From: Candidatus Pelagibacterales bacterium
GTDB taxonomy: Bacteria; Pseudomonadota; Alphaproteobacteria; Rickettsiales; UBA1997
DNA length: 22,169 nucleotides
Assembly (NCBI GenBank): GCA_016882165.1
Contig: VHBV01000003.1
Location: 1 to 22,169 of the forward strand
Direction of reading: 5' to 3'
This document shows positions 1 to 7,033 of the stretch, in pieces. A program made the position numbers and the translations under genes. The stretch's first letter is position 1; each line of letters opens with the position of its first letter. A model generated the notes under the pieces. It was given only the letters and a program-made list of their open reading frames with translations, made no database searches and was not told the DNA's origin.

Positions 1-1
1 T

Positions 2-97
2 GCAGAAATAATTGCTTTTGAAAAGATTTTAACGGCTGAAGAAAGAACTTCTGTAAATAAGTATTTAAGCAAAAAATATGCTATTAAAATTTCTTAA
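2..97 (+). CDS. C-terminal end of a LamG/concanavalin-like domain protein (partial)
   Basis: An open frame enters from the left edge and ends at TAA 95-97, giving 31 residues that end in YLSKKYAIKIS. The pattern 'AEII.fek.LT..ER..v..YLs.KY.I' matches the last strand and helix commonly seen at the end of LamG/concanavalin A-like lectin or glucanase modules in bacterial surface proteins. That family assignment is from memory and rests on a short tail only. The next gene starts 6 bases downstream, so the two may be cotranscribed. The true start, length and any signal peptide lie outside the window. Confidence 0.5.
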   Translation, partial: AEIIAFEKILTAEERTSVNKYLSKKYAIKIS

Positions 98-103
98 TTT
101 AAT

Positions 104-1075
104 ATGACACAAAAGAATATAAAAAAATCTGTAGTGAAAAAAGTTGTTAAGAAAAAAGAAGTTAAATCTGACCTTAGTCAATTAGACCTAATGCCGCAAG
201 CCTCAGGTTTTCTTGGTGTTGAGGAAAAATATTTAAAATCTTTAGAAGATGCCAAAGTTGTAGTTATTCCATTTGGATTGGAAAAATCAGTAAGTTATGG
301 TGGTGGTACAAAAAATGGACCAAAAGCAATTATTAAAGCATCACAACAAGTTGAACTTTTTGATGAAGAATTTTGGTGCGAGCCTTTCAGAAAATATGGT
401 GTTGTAACAATGAAAGAGCCAAAAATTGACCGCACTTCGGTTGTAAAATCTTTGAAGCAATTAGAAAAAATTACTGAAAAAATTCTTGATGCTGGAAAGT
501 TTCCTTTAATCTTAGGTGGTGAACATTCAATTACTGCTGGTTCAATTCGTCCTTTCGTGAAGAAATATCCTGATTTGGCAATTTTGCATTTTGATGCTCA
601 CGCTGATTTACGTGATGGTTACGATGGCGAGCATTATTCGCATGCAGCCGCCTTGCGCCGAGTTATGGACAACCCAATTTCAACTTTAATTTCCTGTGGT
701 ATAAGAAATATTTCTGCTGGCGAGATTCCATACCTTGAAGCCAATAAACACAGAATCGCAATTCATTTTGGTAAAGATAGAAGAAGTTGGGATCCAAAGA
801 AAATAGTTGCTCCATTGAAAGGGCGTCCAGTTTTTCTAACTTTTGATTTAGATGGATTTGATTCAAGTTTAATGCAAGCAACAGGAACTCCTGAACCAGG
901 TGGTGTAATGTGGGAAGATGCTTTAGACATCATCCGTGAAGCAAGTAAAATTTCTAACATTGTGGGTGCAGATGTGGTTGAGTTAGCGCCAGTAAAACAA
1001 CTACATTCTTGTGACTTTTTATCAGCAAAGCTTTGCTATAAAATTCTTTCTTATGCACATTTGAATCGTAAATAG
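104..1075 (+). CDS. speB: Agmatinase-family ureohydrolase (SpeB-like)
   Basis: Arginase/agmatinase-family Mn-dependent ureohydrolase, 323 aa. All six metal ligands of the family are visible: H141 in GGEHS, D164/H166/D168 in DAHADLRD, and D248/D250 in TFDLDGFD, followed by the substrate-loop motif ATGTPEPGG. The family hydrolyses agmatine to putrescine plus urea, but some members act on other guanidino compounds such as carboxyaminopropylagmatine, so the exact substrate is inferred. The first ~25 residues are an extra lysine-rich extension (KKSVVKKVVKKKEVK) not usual in SpeB. Translation might instead start at a later Met (residue 30). The stop codon directly abuts the ATG of the next gene, so the pair is translationally linked. 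Putrescine made here would feed the same pool as the decarboxylase at 12633-13955. Confidence 0.88.
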   Translation: MTQKNIKKSVVKKVVKKKEVKSDLSQLDLMPQASGFLGVEEKYLKSLEDAKVVVIPFGLEKSVSYGGGTKNGPKAIIKASQQVELFDEEFWCEPFRKYGVVTMKEPKIDRTSVVKSLKQLEKITEKILDAGKFPLILGGEHSITAGSIRPFVKKYPDLAILHFDAHADLRDGYDGEHYSHAAALRRVMDNPISTLISCGIRNISAGEIPYLEANKHRIAIHFGKDRRSWDPKKIVAPLKGRPVFLTFDLDGFDSSLMQATGTPEPGGVMWEDALDIIREASKISNIVGADVVELAPVKQLHSCDFLSAKLCYKILSYAHLNRK

Positions 1076-2110
1076 ATGATTAAAAAAACTTCCAAAAAAT
1101 TTGTAATTGAAGGCATAGAAGTAAAATGTGGTGAACGTTCTCGTATCAATATTGATATGGGAAGCATTTACGATTTTACAGATGTTAATATGCCACTTGA
1201 AGTTGTTCGTGGTAAAAATGACGGCCCTACTTTGTTCATTTGCTCTACAATTCATGGTGATGAAATTAATGGTATAGAAATTGTCAGAAGAGTTTTAAAG
1301 TCAAATCTCTTAAAAAAAATTAATGGTACATTAATTGCAATTCCAATTGTAAATATTTTTGGTTTTAATGATCGTTCGCGCTATTTGCCTGACAGACGCG
1401 ATTTAAACCGTTGTTTCCCAGGATTAAAAAACGGTTCTCTTGCTTCACAAGTTGCTTACAAGTTTATGCGTGAAGTTGTTAAACAATCAGATTATGGAAT
1501 TGATTTACATACTGGTGCTTTTAATCGTTGTAATTACCCTCAAATTAGAGCGAATATTTCTGATGAAAAAACCAGAAATCTTGCTAAAGCTTTTGGGGCT
1601 CCAGTTATAATAGATGCAAATCTTCGTGATGGATCTTTGCGTGAAGCAGTTGCTCAAGAAAAAATTCCAATGTTACTTTATGAAGGAGGAGAAGCGTTAA
1701 GATTTGATGAGAACGTTATTGAAACGGGTGTTTCTGGCATATTCAATTTCATGCGTGAAATTGGTATGATTGAGTCAAAAGTTTGTCCTGTAAATAAAAA
1801 AAGAGTTTTTATTGCCCAAGCTAGTTCTTGGTTAAGGGCTCCAAAAAGTGGAATTCATAAAATTAGTGCTAAATTAGGTCAGCTAGTCGTAAAAGGAGAT
1901 GTTTTGGGAGAATTGAGCAATCCTTTTGGTGATAATAAAAGTTTGGTTCGCGCGCATGAAAATGGAATTATCATTGGCATTTCTAAGTTGCCTTTGATCA
2001 ATAAAGGAGATGCTTTATTTCATATTGCAACTTCAAGTAAGGGTAATTATTTTGATTCTGAAGTTGCGCAATATGAAAGTTTGGAAAATGTTGATCCTAT
2101 AAATCGTTAA
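1076..2110 (+). CDS. Succinylglutamate desuccinylase/aspartoacylase-family zinc hydrolase
   Basis: M14-like deacylase of the AstE/AspA family, 344 aa. Visible motifs in order: the zinc-binding HGDEINGIE (H60, E63), DLNRCFPG at 109-116, third zinc ligand H145 in DLHTG, and the catalytic-region YEGGE at 202-206. The C-terminal ~100 residues contain a 'G.v..GD.LG' stretch that resembles the beta-barrel/lipoyl-like hood of this family. Members remove acyl groups from N-acyl amino acids or related amides; the substrate here is unknown. The ATG follows the preceding TAG with no gap (TAGATG), a strong sign of coupling to the ureohydrolase. No succinyl-arginine catabolic (ast) genes are present, so a true AstE role is unlikely. 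There is no clear terminator downstream, only an AT-rich gap. Confidence 0.8.
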   Translation: MIKKTSKKFVIEGIEVKCGERSRINIDMGSIYDFTDVNMPLEVVRGKNDGPTLFICSTIHGDEINGIEIVRRVLKSNLLKKINGTLIAIPIVNIFGFNDRSRYLPDRRDLNRCFPGLKNGSLASQVAYKFMREVVKQSDYGIDLHTGAFNRCNYPQIRANISDEKTRNLAKAFGAPVIIDANLRDGSLREAVAQEKIPMLLYEGGEALRFDENVIETGVSGIFNFMREIGMIESKVCPVNKKRVFIAQASSWLRAPKSGIHKISAKLGQLVVKGDVLGELSNPFGDNKSLVRAHENGIIIGISKLPLINKGDALFHIATSSKGNYFDSEVAQYESLENVDPINR

Positions 2111-2239
2111 TCTTTTATTTGGTAATTTTTAGTCAAATTTTATTTTTGTTTCTTTAATTTGTTTGCCTTTGTGAGGTAAAGTTTGTAAGATGAAGCAATA
2201 TTTCTGTGCAAAAATTAAGTAATTCAATAAACAAATCAG

Positions 2240-2268
2240 TTGCTTTTTATTTGGCAGACAGTTATTTT
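2240..2268 (+). promoter_or_regulatory. Predicted sigma70-type promoter of atpHAG
   Basis: TTGCTT (2240-2245), a 17-base spacer, then TATTTT (2263-2268), followed immediately by the G+C-rich stretch GCACGCCCC, which stands out in an otherwise AT-rich gap. The same -10 hexamer, spacing and G+C-rich discriminator recur in front of atpD. Predicted transcription would start near 2275, giving a leader of about 75 bases before atpH. Confidence 0.55.
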
Positions 2269-2351
2269 GCACGCCCCTAATTAAATTTTGTCGGAAACTT
2301 GTGTGTTTTTTCGATGTTTTTTCTTTAAATTTCTTAATTCTTTTTTAAGTA

Positions 2352-2897
2352 ATGTCAAAAGCTTCCATAGTTGCTAAAAATTACGCTAAAGCCCTTTTTT
2401 CTGTGGCAAAAAAAGACAGTGCTATTGACAAAGTCATGGAGCAATTAGACATTTTTAAGAAAAATTTTAGTGAAAGTTTTGCTCATGAATTGCAAAATCC
2501 TGTAATTTCTCGTCCAGATCTAGTTGAGATTATGGCTGAAATCACTAAAAAATTCTCTTTCGATGCTACGGTTTCAAACTTTTTGCTTACTTTGGCTTAC
2601 AATAAAAGATTAGCGCTATTTTTAGAAGTATATCAGGAATTTGTTTCTTTGGTAAAAATACAAAAAAATATTCTCTCGGCTGAAGTTATCTTTGCTTCTA
2701 AAGCAGATAAATCACAGATTGACCAAATTAGATTGGCAATTGAGAAAAAATATTCAGGAAAAACAGTTGAAATAACTGAAAAGCTTGATGAAAAAATTCT
2801 TGGCGGTTTCCAGGTAAAAATCAATTCTAATATCATTGATTTAAGCTTAAAAACTCAGCTTTCTTCTTTGAAGCAAGAATTAGTAAACGATTTGTAA
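2352..2897 (+). CDS. atpH: F1 ATP synthase delta subunit (OSCP)
   Basis: The 181-aa delta/OSCP subunit forms the peripheral-stalk cap on top of the alpha3beta3 hexamer. The N-terminus VAKNYAKALFSVAKK matches the family's conserved first helix, and the C-terminal part KILGGFQVKINSNIIDLSLKTQLSSLK is the typical 'GG..v.v....DgSv...L..L' ending. Length is normal. The start is the ATG at 2352, preceded by only a weak TAAGTA-like ribosome site. It is the first gene of atpHAG. In most alphaproteobacteria atpD and atpC follow directly, but here they lie 12 kb away. Confidence 0.93.
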   Translation: MSKASIVAKNYAKALFSVAKKDSAIDKVMEQLDIFKKNFSESFAHELQNPVISRPDLVEIMAEITKKFSFDATVSNFLLTLAYNKRLALFLEVYQEFVSLVKIQKNILSAEVIFASKADKSQIDQIRLAIEKKYSGKTVEITEKLDEKILGGFQVKINSNIIDLSLKTQLSSLKQELVNDL

Positions 2898-2955
2898 TTA
2901 AATAATCCAAAGCTGTTTTGTTTTGGTAAAATAATAATAATTAAAGCGCAAAATT

Positions 2956-4551
2956 ATGGAATTTAGAGTAGAAGAATTTTCCAATATTTTAAAGAAAAAA
3001 GTAGAGAATTTCAGAACTTCTGCAGAGTTAAAAGAAATTGGTGAAGTTGTTAAAATTGGTGACGGAATTGCTAAAGTTTACGGCCTTGACAACGTACAAG
3101 CTGGTGAACTAGTAGAGTTTGAATCTGGCGTTAAAGGAATGGCGCTTAACCTTGAAGCTGACAATGTTGGTATTGTAGTTTTTGGTGATGCTCAAACAAT
3201 TAAAGAAGGTTCTGATGTAAAAAGAACTGGAAAAATCGTTGAAGTTCCAGTAGGAAAAGGTCTTTTGGGTCGAGTGATTGATGCACTTGGTAATCCAATT
3301 GATGGAAAAGGTCCTCTTACAGACGTTGAATACCGTCGTGTTGAAATTAAAGCTCCTGGAATTATTGCTCGTCAGTCAGTTGGTGAGCCAATGCAAACAG
3401 GTATTAAAGCTGTGGATAGTTTGATTCCAATTGGACGTGGTCAAAGAGAATTGATTATTGGTGATCGTCAAACTGGTAAAACAGCTATTGTTTTGGATAC
3501 TTTCATTAATCAAGCTAAAGCACATGAAGAAAATGATGAAAAGAAAAAGCTTTACTGTATCTATGTTGCAATTGGTCAAAAACGTTCAACAATAGCTCAA
3601 ATCGTTAAAACTTTGGAAGATGCTGGCGCAATGAAGTATTCAATTGTTGTTTCTGCAACTGCTTCTGAAAGCGCAGCTTTACAATTTTTTGCTCCATACA
3701 CTGGTTGCACAGCTGGTGAGTTTTTCCGTGATAATGGAATGCACGCACTTGTAGCTTATGATGATTTGTCTAAACACGCTGTTGCATACCGTGAGATGTC
3801 TTTGCTACTTCGTCGTCCACCAGGACGTGAAGCTTACCCTGGAGACGTATTTTATGTTCACTCAAGACTACTTGAAAGAGCTGCGAAAATGTCTGATGCA
3901 ATGGGTGGTGGTTCACTAACTGCGCTTCCAATAATTGAAACACAAGCTGGTGACGTTTCTGCTTACATTCCAACTAACGTAATTTCAATTACTGACGGGC
4001 AAATTTTCTTAGAAACAGAGCTTTTCTACAAAGGTATCAAACCAGCTGTTAACGTTGGTTTGTCGGTATCTCGTGTTGGTTCTGCCGCTCAAACTAAAGC
4101 TATGAAACAAGTTGCTGGAACAATAAAGCTTGATTTGGCTCAATTCCGTGAGCTTGAAGCTTTTGCACAGTTTGGTTCTGATTTAGACGTTGCAACTCAA
4201 AAATTGCTTGATAAAGGTCGTAAATTAACTGAATTGTTAAAGCAAAATCAGTATTCACCTCTTGGTTTTGAAGAACAAGTTGCTTCAATTTATGTTGGTG
4301 TAAAAGGTTATTTAGACAAAGTTCCAGCTAAAGAAGTTGTAAAATTTGAACAAGAATTCTTGCGTAAATTAAGAACTCAATATCCTGATATTCTAGATTC
4401 AATTAAGCAGCAACAAAAAATTTCTGAAGAAGTTGAAGCTAAATTGAAAAAAGCAATTGAAGAATTTTTATCAGTTTTCTTAAACCATGCTCCTTCAAGC
4501 CACTTTGATCATGCTGGACTTGAAGATAGATTAACTCATGAGAAAAAATAG
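2956..4551 (+). CDS. atpA: F1 ATP synthase alpha subunit
   Basis: 531-aa alpha subunit, the non-catalytic nucleotide-binding subunit of F1. The P-loop GDRQTGKT sits at 169-176 (K175), the arginine finger lies in SVSRVGSAAQ (R373), and the family signature PAVNVGLSVSRVGS is intact. The N-terminus (EFRVEEFSNILKKKVENF) aligns with the usual membrane-proximal helix, supporting the ATG at 2956. A charged insertion around 190-198 (EENDEKKK) resembles that of other alphaproteobacterial AtpA. The gene lies 58 bases after atpH and 12 bases before atpG. No strong Shine-Dalgarno is visible although the product should be abundant. Confidence 0.97.
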   Translation: MEFRVEEFSNILKKKVENFRTSAELKEIGEVVKIGDGIAKVYGLDNVQAGELVEFESGVKGMALNLEADNVGIVVFGDAQTIKEGSDVKRTGKIVEVPVGKGLLGRVIDALGNPIDGKGPLTDVEYRRVEIKAPGIIARQSVGEPMQTGIKAVDSLIPIGRGQRELIIGDRQTGKTAIVLDTFINQAKAHEENDEKKKLYCIYVAIGQKRSTIAQIVKTLEDAGAMKYSIVVSATASESAALQFFAPYTGCTAGEFFRDNGMHALVAYDDLSKHAVAYREMSLLLRRPPGREAYPGDVFYVHSRLLERAAKMSDAMGGGSLTALPIIETQAGDVSAYIPTNVISITDGQIFLETELFYKGIKPAVNVGLSVSRVGSAAQTKAMKQVAGTIKLDLAQFRELEAFAQFGSDLDVATQKLLDKGRKLTELLKQNQYSPLGFEEQVASIYVGVKGYLDKVPAKEVVKFEQEFLRKLRTQYPDILDSIKQQQKISEEVEAKLKKAIEEFLSVFLNHAPSSHFDHAGLEDRLTHEKK

Positions 4552-4563
4552 TCATAAAGAAAT

Positions 4564-5451
4564 ATGGCAAATTTAAAGACTCTAAAAACCAGAATTAAGT
4601 CGGTTAAATCGACGCAAAAAATGACTAAAGCCATGAAAATGGTTGCGGCATCGCGTTTGAAAAAAGCTAAACATGCAGTTGAAGCATCACGACCTTTTGC
4701 TGAAAAAATTGAAGAAATGGTTTCAAACTTGGCTTCAAATATTTCTGTTAAAGGAAATTTCAGTGAGAAGTTTCCTCTTCTAACTGGAAAAGGCAAAAAC
4801 TCAACTCATCTAATAGTTGTCTTGTCTTCTGATCGCGGACTTTGTGGCGGTTTGAATAGCTCTACTGTTAAGTTTGCTAAAACTCATATTCATGGTTTGA
4901 TTTCGCAAGGAAAAGAAGTAAAGATAATATGTGTTGGTAAGAAAGCTTATGAACAGCTTAAATCATCATATAGCAAAAAAATGATTGATCAAGTTTTTGG
5001 TATCTTTAGAGGTGTAATTGAATATCAAAATGCTGAAGAGATAGCTAACAAGTTAGTCAAGTTATATGATGAGAATCAGTTTGACGTTTGCGAAGTTATT
5101 TATAGCAAATTTAAATCGGCAATTGCTCAAGAACAAGTTCTTAAGCAACTAATTCCAGCACAAATTCACTACGAAGCAAAAGATCAAAATTTTGATTCTC
5201 CTGTGAAATACGAACCAGGTGAAGAAGAGATTTTGCACGATTTATTGCCTAAAAATATTGCTATGCAAATTTATAATGAGCTTCTTGAAAATAGTGCTTC
5301 AGAACAAGGTGCAAGGATGGCTGCAATGGAAGCAGCTAGCAATAATGCTGGTAAAATGATTAAAAATTTGACACTAGTTTATAATAGAACTAGACAAGCA
5401 AATATTACAAAAGAACTGATTGACATTATCTCTGGTGCTAACACTGTGTAA
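4564..5451 (+). CDS. atpG: F1 ATP synthase gamma subunit
   Basis: 295-aa gamma subunit, the central rotating shaft. Both signature ends are present: N-terminal KTRIKSVKSTQKMTKAMKMV with ASRLKKA, and C-terminal ARMAAMEAASNNAGKMI with NLTLVYNRTRQANITKEL. The middle contains SSDRGLCGGLNSS, also conserved. Length is normal. It is the last gene of the first F1 block and is followed by a large hairpin with a T-tract rather than by atpD. Confidence 0.96.
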   Translation: MANLKTLKTRIKSVKSTQKMTKAMKMVAASRLKKAKHAVEASRPFAEKIEEMVSNLASNISVKGNFSEKFPLLTGKGKNSTHLIVVLSSDRGLCGGLNSSTVKFAKTHIHGLISQGKEVKIICVGKKAYEQLKSSYSKKMIDQVFGIFRGVIEYQNAEEIANKLVKLYDENQFDVCEVIYSKFKSAIAQEQVLKQLIPAQIHYEAKDQNFDSPVKYEPGEEEILHDLLPKNIAMQIYNELLENSASEQGARMAAMEAASNNAGKMIKNLTLVYNRTRQANITKELIDIISGANTV

Positions 5452-5466
5452 TGTTACTTAAATCTT

Positions 5467-5567
5467 GGCGGATTTATTGATTGATAGTATTTTTATAAAT
5501 AATGTGATAGTCACATTGTATAGAAAAAATTTTTACCAATCACATAAATCCGCCTTTATTTTTTTGT
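5467..5567 (+). terminator. Large nested hairpin terminator after atpG
   Basis: Perfect 11-base arms GGCGGATTTAT (5467-5477) and ATAAATCCGCC (5544-5554) are extended by TGATTG/CAATCA with one bulged base. They enclose an inner hairpin AATGTGA-TAG-TCACATT (5501-5517), and the right arm is followed by TTTATTTTTTT. The T-tract argues for intrinsic termination of atpHAG, although the loop is unusually long for a simple terminator. Confidence 0.7.
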
Positions 5568-5632
5568 AACCACCTTTTTAGGTTTCTGATTAAGAAAATT
5601 CCTATCTTTGATAAGTTTTAAAAGATGATTTA

Positions 5633-6562
5633 ATGACGCTAAATTTTTCTCAGGATAATTATTGGATAAATGTTGAAAAGCCGGTTGGGTATTCTTCTGC
5701 TAAAGTTGTTGCAATAGTTAAAAAGATTACTGCTGCAAAAAAAGTTGGTCATGGAGGAACTTTGGATCCTTTTGCCGAAGGCGTTCTTCCAGTTGCCATA
5801 AATAAAGCTACAAAAACTTGTCAGCACATTATGGATGCTAAAAAGAGATATTTTTTTCGTATTAGTTGGGGTGAGTTTCGTGATACAGATGATATTGAAG
5901 GGAAAGTTGAAGAAACCAGTGATTTAAGACCTACTAATGATCAAATAATTACAATTTTGCCATTTTTTATTGGCAAGATTAAACAAACTCCTTCTCGCTT
6001 CTCAGCACTTAAAATTGACGGAAAAAGAGCTTATGAATTGGCTAGAAACGAAATTAATTTTGAAATAAAACAACGTGAGGTTGAAATTTTTTTCATAAAA
6101 ATGCTCGCTAATAACTCGGAATATGGAGATTTTGAAGTTGCGTGTTCAAAAGGCACTTATGTAAGATCTATAGCACGTGATTTATGTAAAAAAATGGCAA
6201 TTTGTGGCTATGTATCGCAACTAAAAAGATTAGAAGTTGGAAAATTTAATTACAAAAAAATAATTTCACTTGCTAAGTTAAAAAGGCTAGTTAATTATGG
6301 CGAAAGTTTTTTTGATGGCTCGCTGCTTTCTTTGCACGATGTCTTGGATTTCATGGTTGAAATAAAGCTAGATGATCTAGATGCCTCTAGGTTCAGAAAT
6401 GGTCAGATTATCACAATAAATAATGTTTCGGACTGTTCATCTTCAAATTTAAATCATAATTCTAATGACTTTGTTTCAAAGGCAAGAGTTGTCAATAATG
6501 GTGTATTAATAGGACTGGGGGAGTTTGATAAAAACTTACTTAAGCCAATTAATGTTTTTTAA
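5633..6562 (+). CDS. truB: tRNA pseudouridine(55) synthase
   Basis: 309-aa TruB, which converts U55 of the tRNA T-loop to pseudouridine. The motif GHGGTLDPFAEGVLPVA carries the catalytic aspartate (D45), followed by ATK. Further conserved motifs are RYFFRISWGEFRDTDDIEG, QTPSRFSALKIDGKRAYELAR and GTYVRSIARDLC. The C-terminal part (about 210-309) is divergent, as is usual for the PUA-like tail. The start at 5633 gives the expected spacing to the first conserved motif. It heads the widely conserved truB-rpsO-pnp order, with rpsO 25 bases downstream. Confidence 0.95.
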   Translation: MTLNFSQDNYWINVEKPVGYSSAKVVAIVKKITAAKKVGHGGTLDPFAEGVLPVAINKATKTCQHIMDAKKRYFFRISWGEFRDTDDIEGKVEETSDLRPTNDQIITILPFFIGKIKQTPSRFSALKIDGKRAYELARNEINFEIKQREVEIFFIKMLANNSEYGDFEVACSKGTYVRSIARDLCKKMAICGYVSQLKRLEVGKFNYKKIISLAKLKRLVNYGESFFDGSLLSLHDVLDFMVEIKLDDLDASRFRNGQIITINNVSDCSSSNLNHNSNDFVSKARVVNNGVLIGLGEFDKNLLKPINVF

Positions 6563-6587
6563 AGTTAACGCAATTAAGGAAAAAAGG

Positions 6588-6869
6588 ATGTCAATTCTTA
6601 CAAAATCAAAAAAAGAAGTTGTAAAAGCATTTGCCCAAAAAAGTGCTAAAGGAAAATTAGATACCGGTTCACCGGAAGTTCAATGTGCAGTTTTAACTAA
6701 ACAAATCAACAATTTAACTGAACACCTTAAAGTTCACAAAAGTGATTTTTCTTCTAGAAGAGGTTTGTTGATTCTTGTTAGTAGAAGAAGAAGTCTATTA
6801 GACTACTTGAAATCTAAATCAGTTGAGCGTTACGAAGACTTGATCAAAAAATTAGAAATCAGAAAATAA
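6588..6869 (+). CDS. rpsO: 30S ribosomal protein S15
   Basis: 93-aa S15, which binds the central domain of 16S rRNA. Conserved features: DTGSPEVQ, AVLTKQINNLTEHLKVHKSDFSSRRGL, and SRRRSLLDYLK. I chose the ATG at 6588 because it sits right after a good ribosome site (AAGGAAAAAAGG) and gives the standard S15 N-terminus (MSILTKSKKEVVKAFA). The frame is open further upstream to 6525 but that part overlaps the end of truB and is not S15-like. S15 in other bacteria represses its own translation, but no such structure is demonstrated here. Confidence 0.95.
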   Translation: MSILTKSKKEVVKAFAQKSAKGKLDTGSPEVQCAVLTKQINNLTEHLKVHKSDFSSRRGLLILVSRRRSLLDYLKSKSVERYEDLIKKLEIRK

Positions 6870-6875
6870 TATTGC

Positions 6876-6963
6876 CTTACCCTAATTAGTCTGTTTTAGA
6901 ATTTACAAACTTTCTATATTTGTATTCTGTGCAAAAAATATAGTTCGTGATAATTAGGGTAAG
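6876..6963 (+). repeat. 88-bp inverted repeat in the rpsO-pnp gap, possible RNase III hairpin
   Basis: Perfect 13-base arms CTTACCCTAATTA (6876-6888) and TAATTAGGGTAAG (6951-6963), with an inner hairpin CTATATTT/AAATATAG inside. No T-tract follows, so it is not a typical terminator. In E. coli the pnp leader forms a long stem cut by RNase III as part of PNPase autoregulation. The position here suggests a similar role, which is inference. Confidence 0.6.
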
Positions 6964-6974
6964 TAATTGAAGTA

Positions 6975-6980
6975 TATAAT
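6975..6980 (+). promoter_or_regulatory. Possible -10 element of a pnp promoter
   Basis: A perfect TATAAT lies 54 bases before the pnp ATG, just right of the long inverted repeat. No convincing -35 hexamer is found at 16-18 bases upstream (that window falls in the repeat arm), so this is a weak prediction. A second TATAAT at 7011-7016 is too close to the start codon to be a likely promoter. Confidence 0.25.
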
Positions 6981-7033
6981 GTAGTAGTAGCCTGTAGTTC
7001 AAGCCGCAGGTATAATTTAATAAAAGATGAAAA

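Noticed and set aside
2208..2221. 13-base match TTCTGTGCAAAAA shared with 6927-6939
   Set aside because: A match of this length is expected by chance in an A/T-rich 22-kb window, and the flanks do not match.
6525..6587. Upstream extension of rpsO by 21 codons
   Set aside because: It overlaps truB, is not S15-like, and the ATG at 6588 has an excellent ribosome site and the standard N-terminus.
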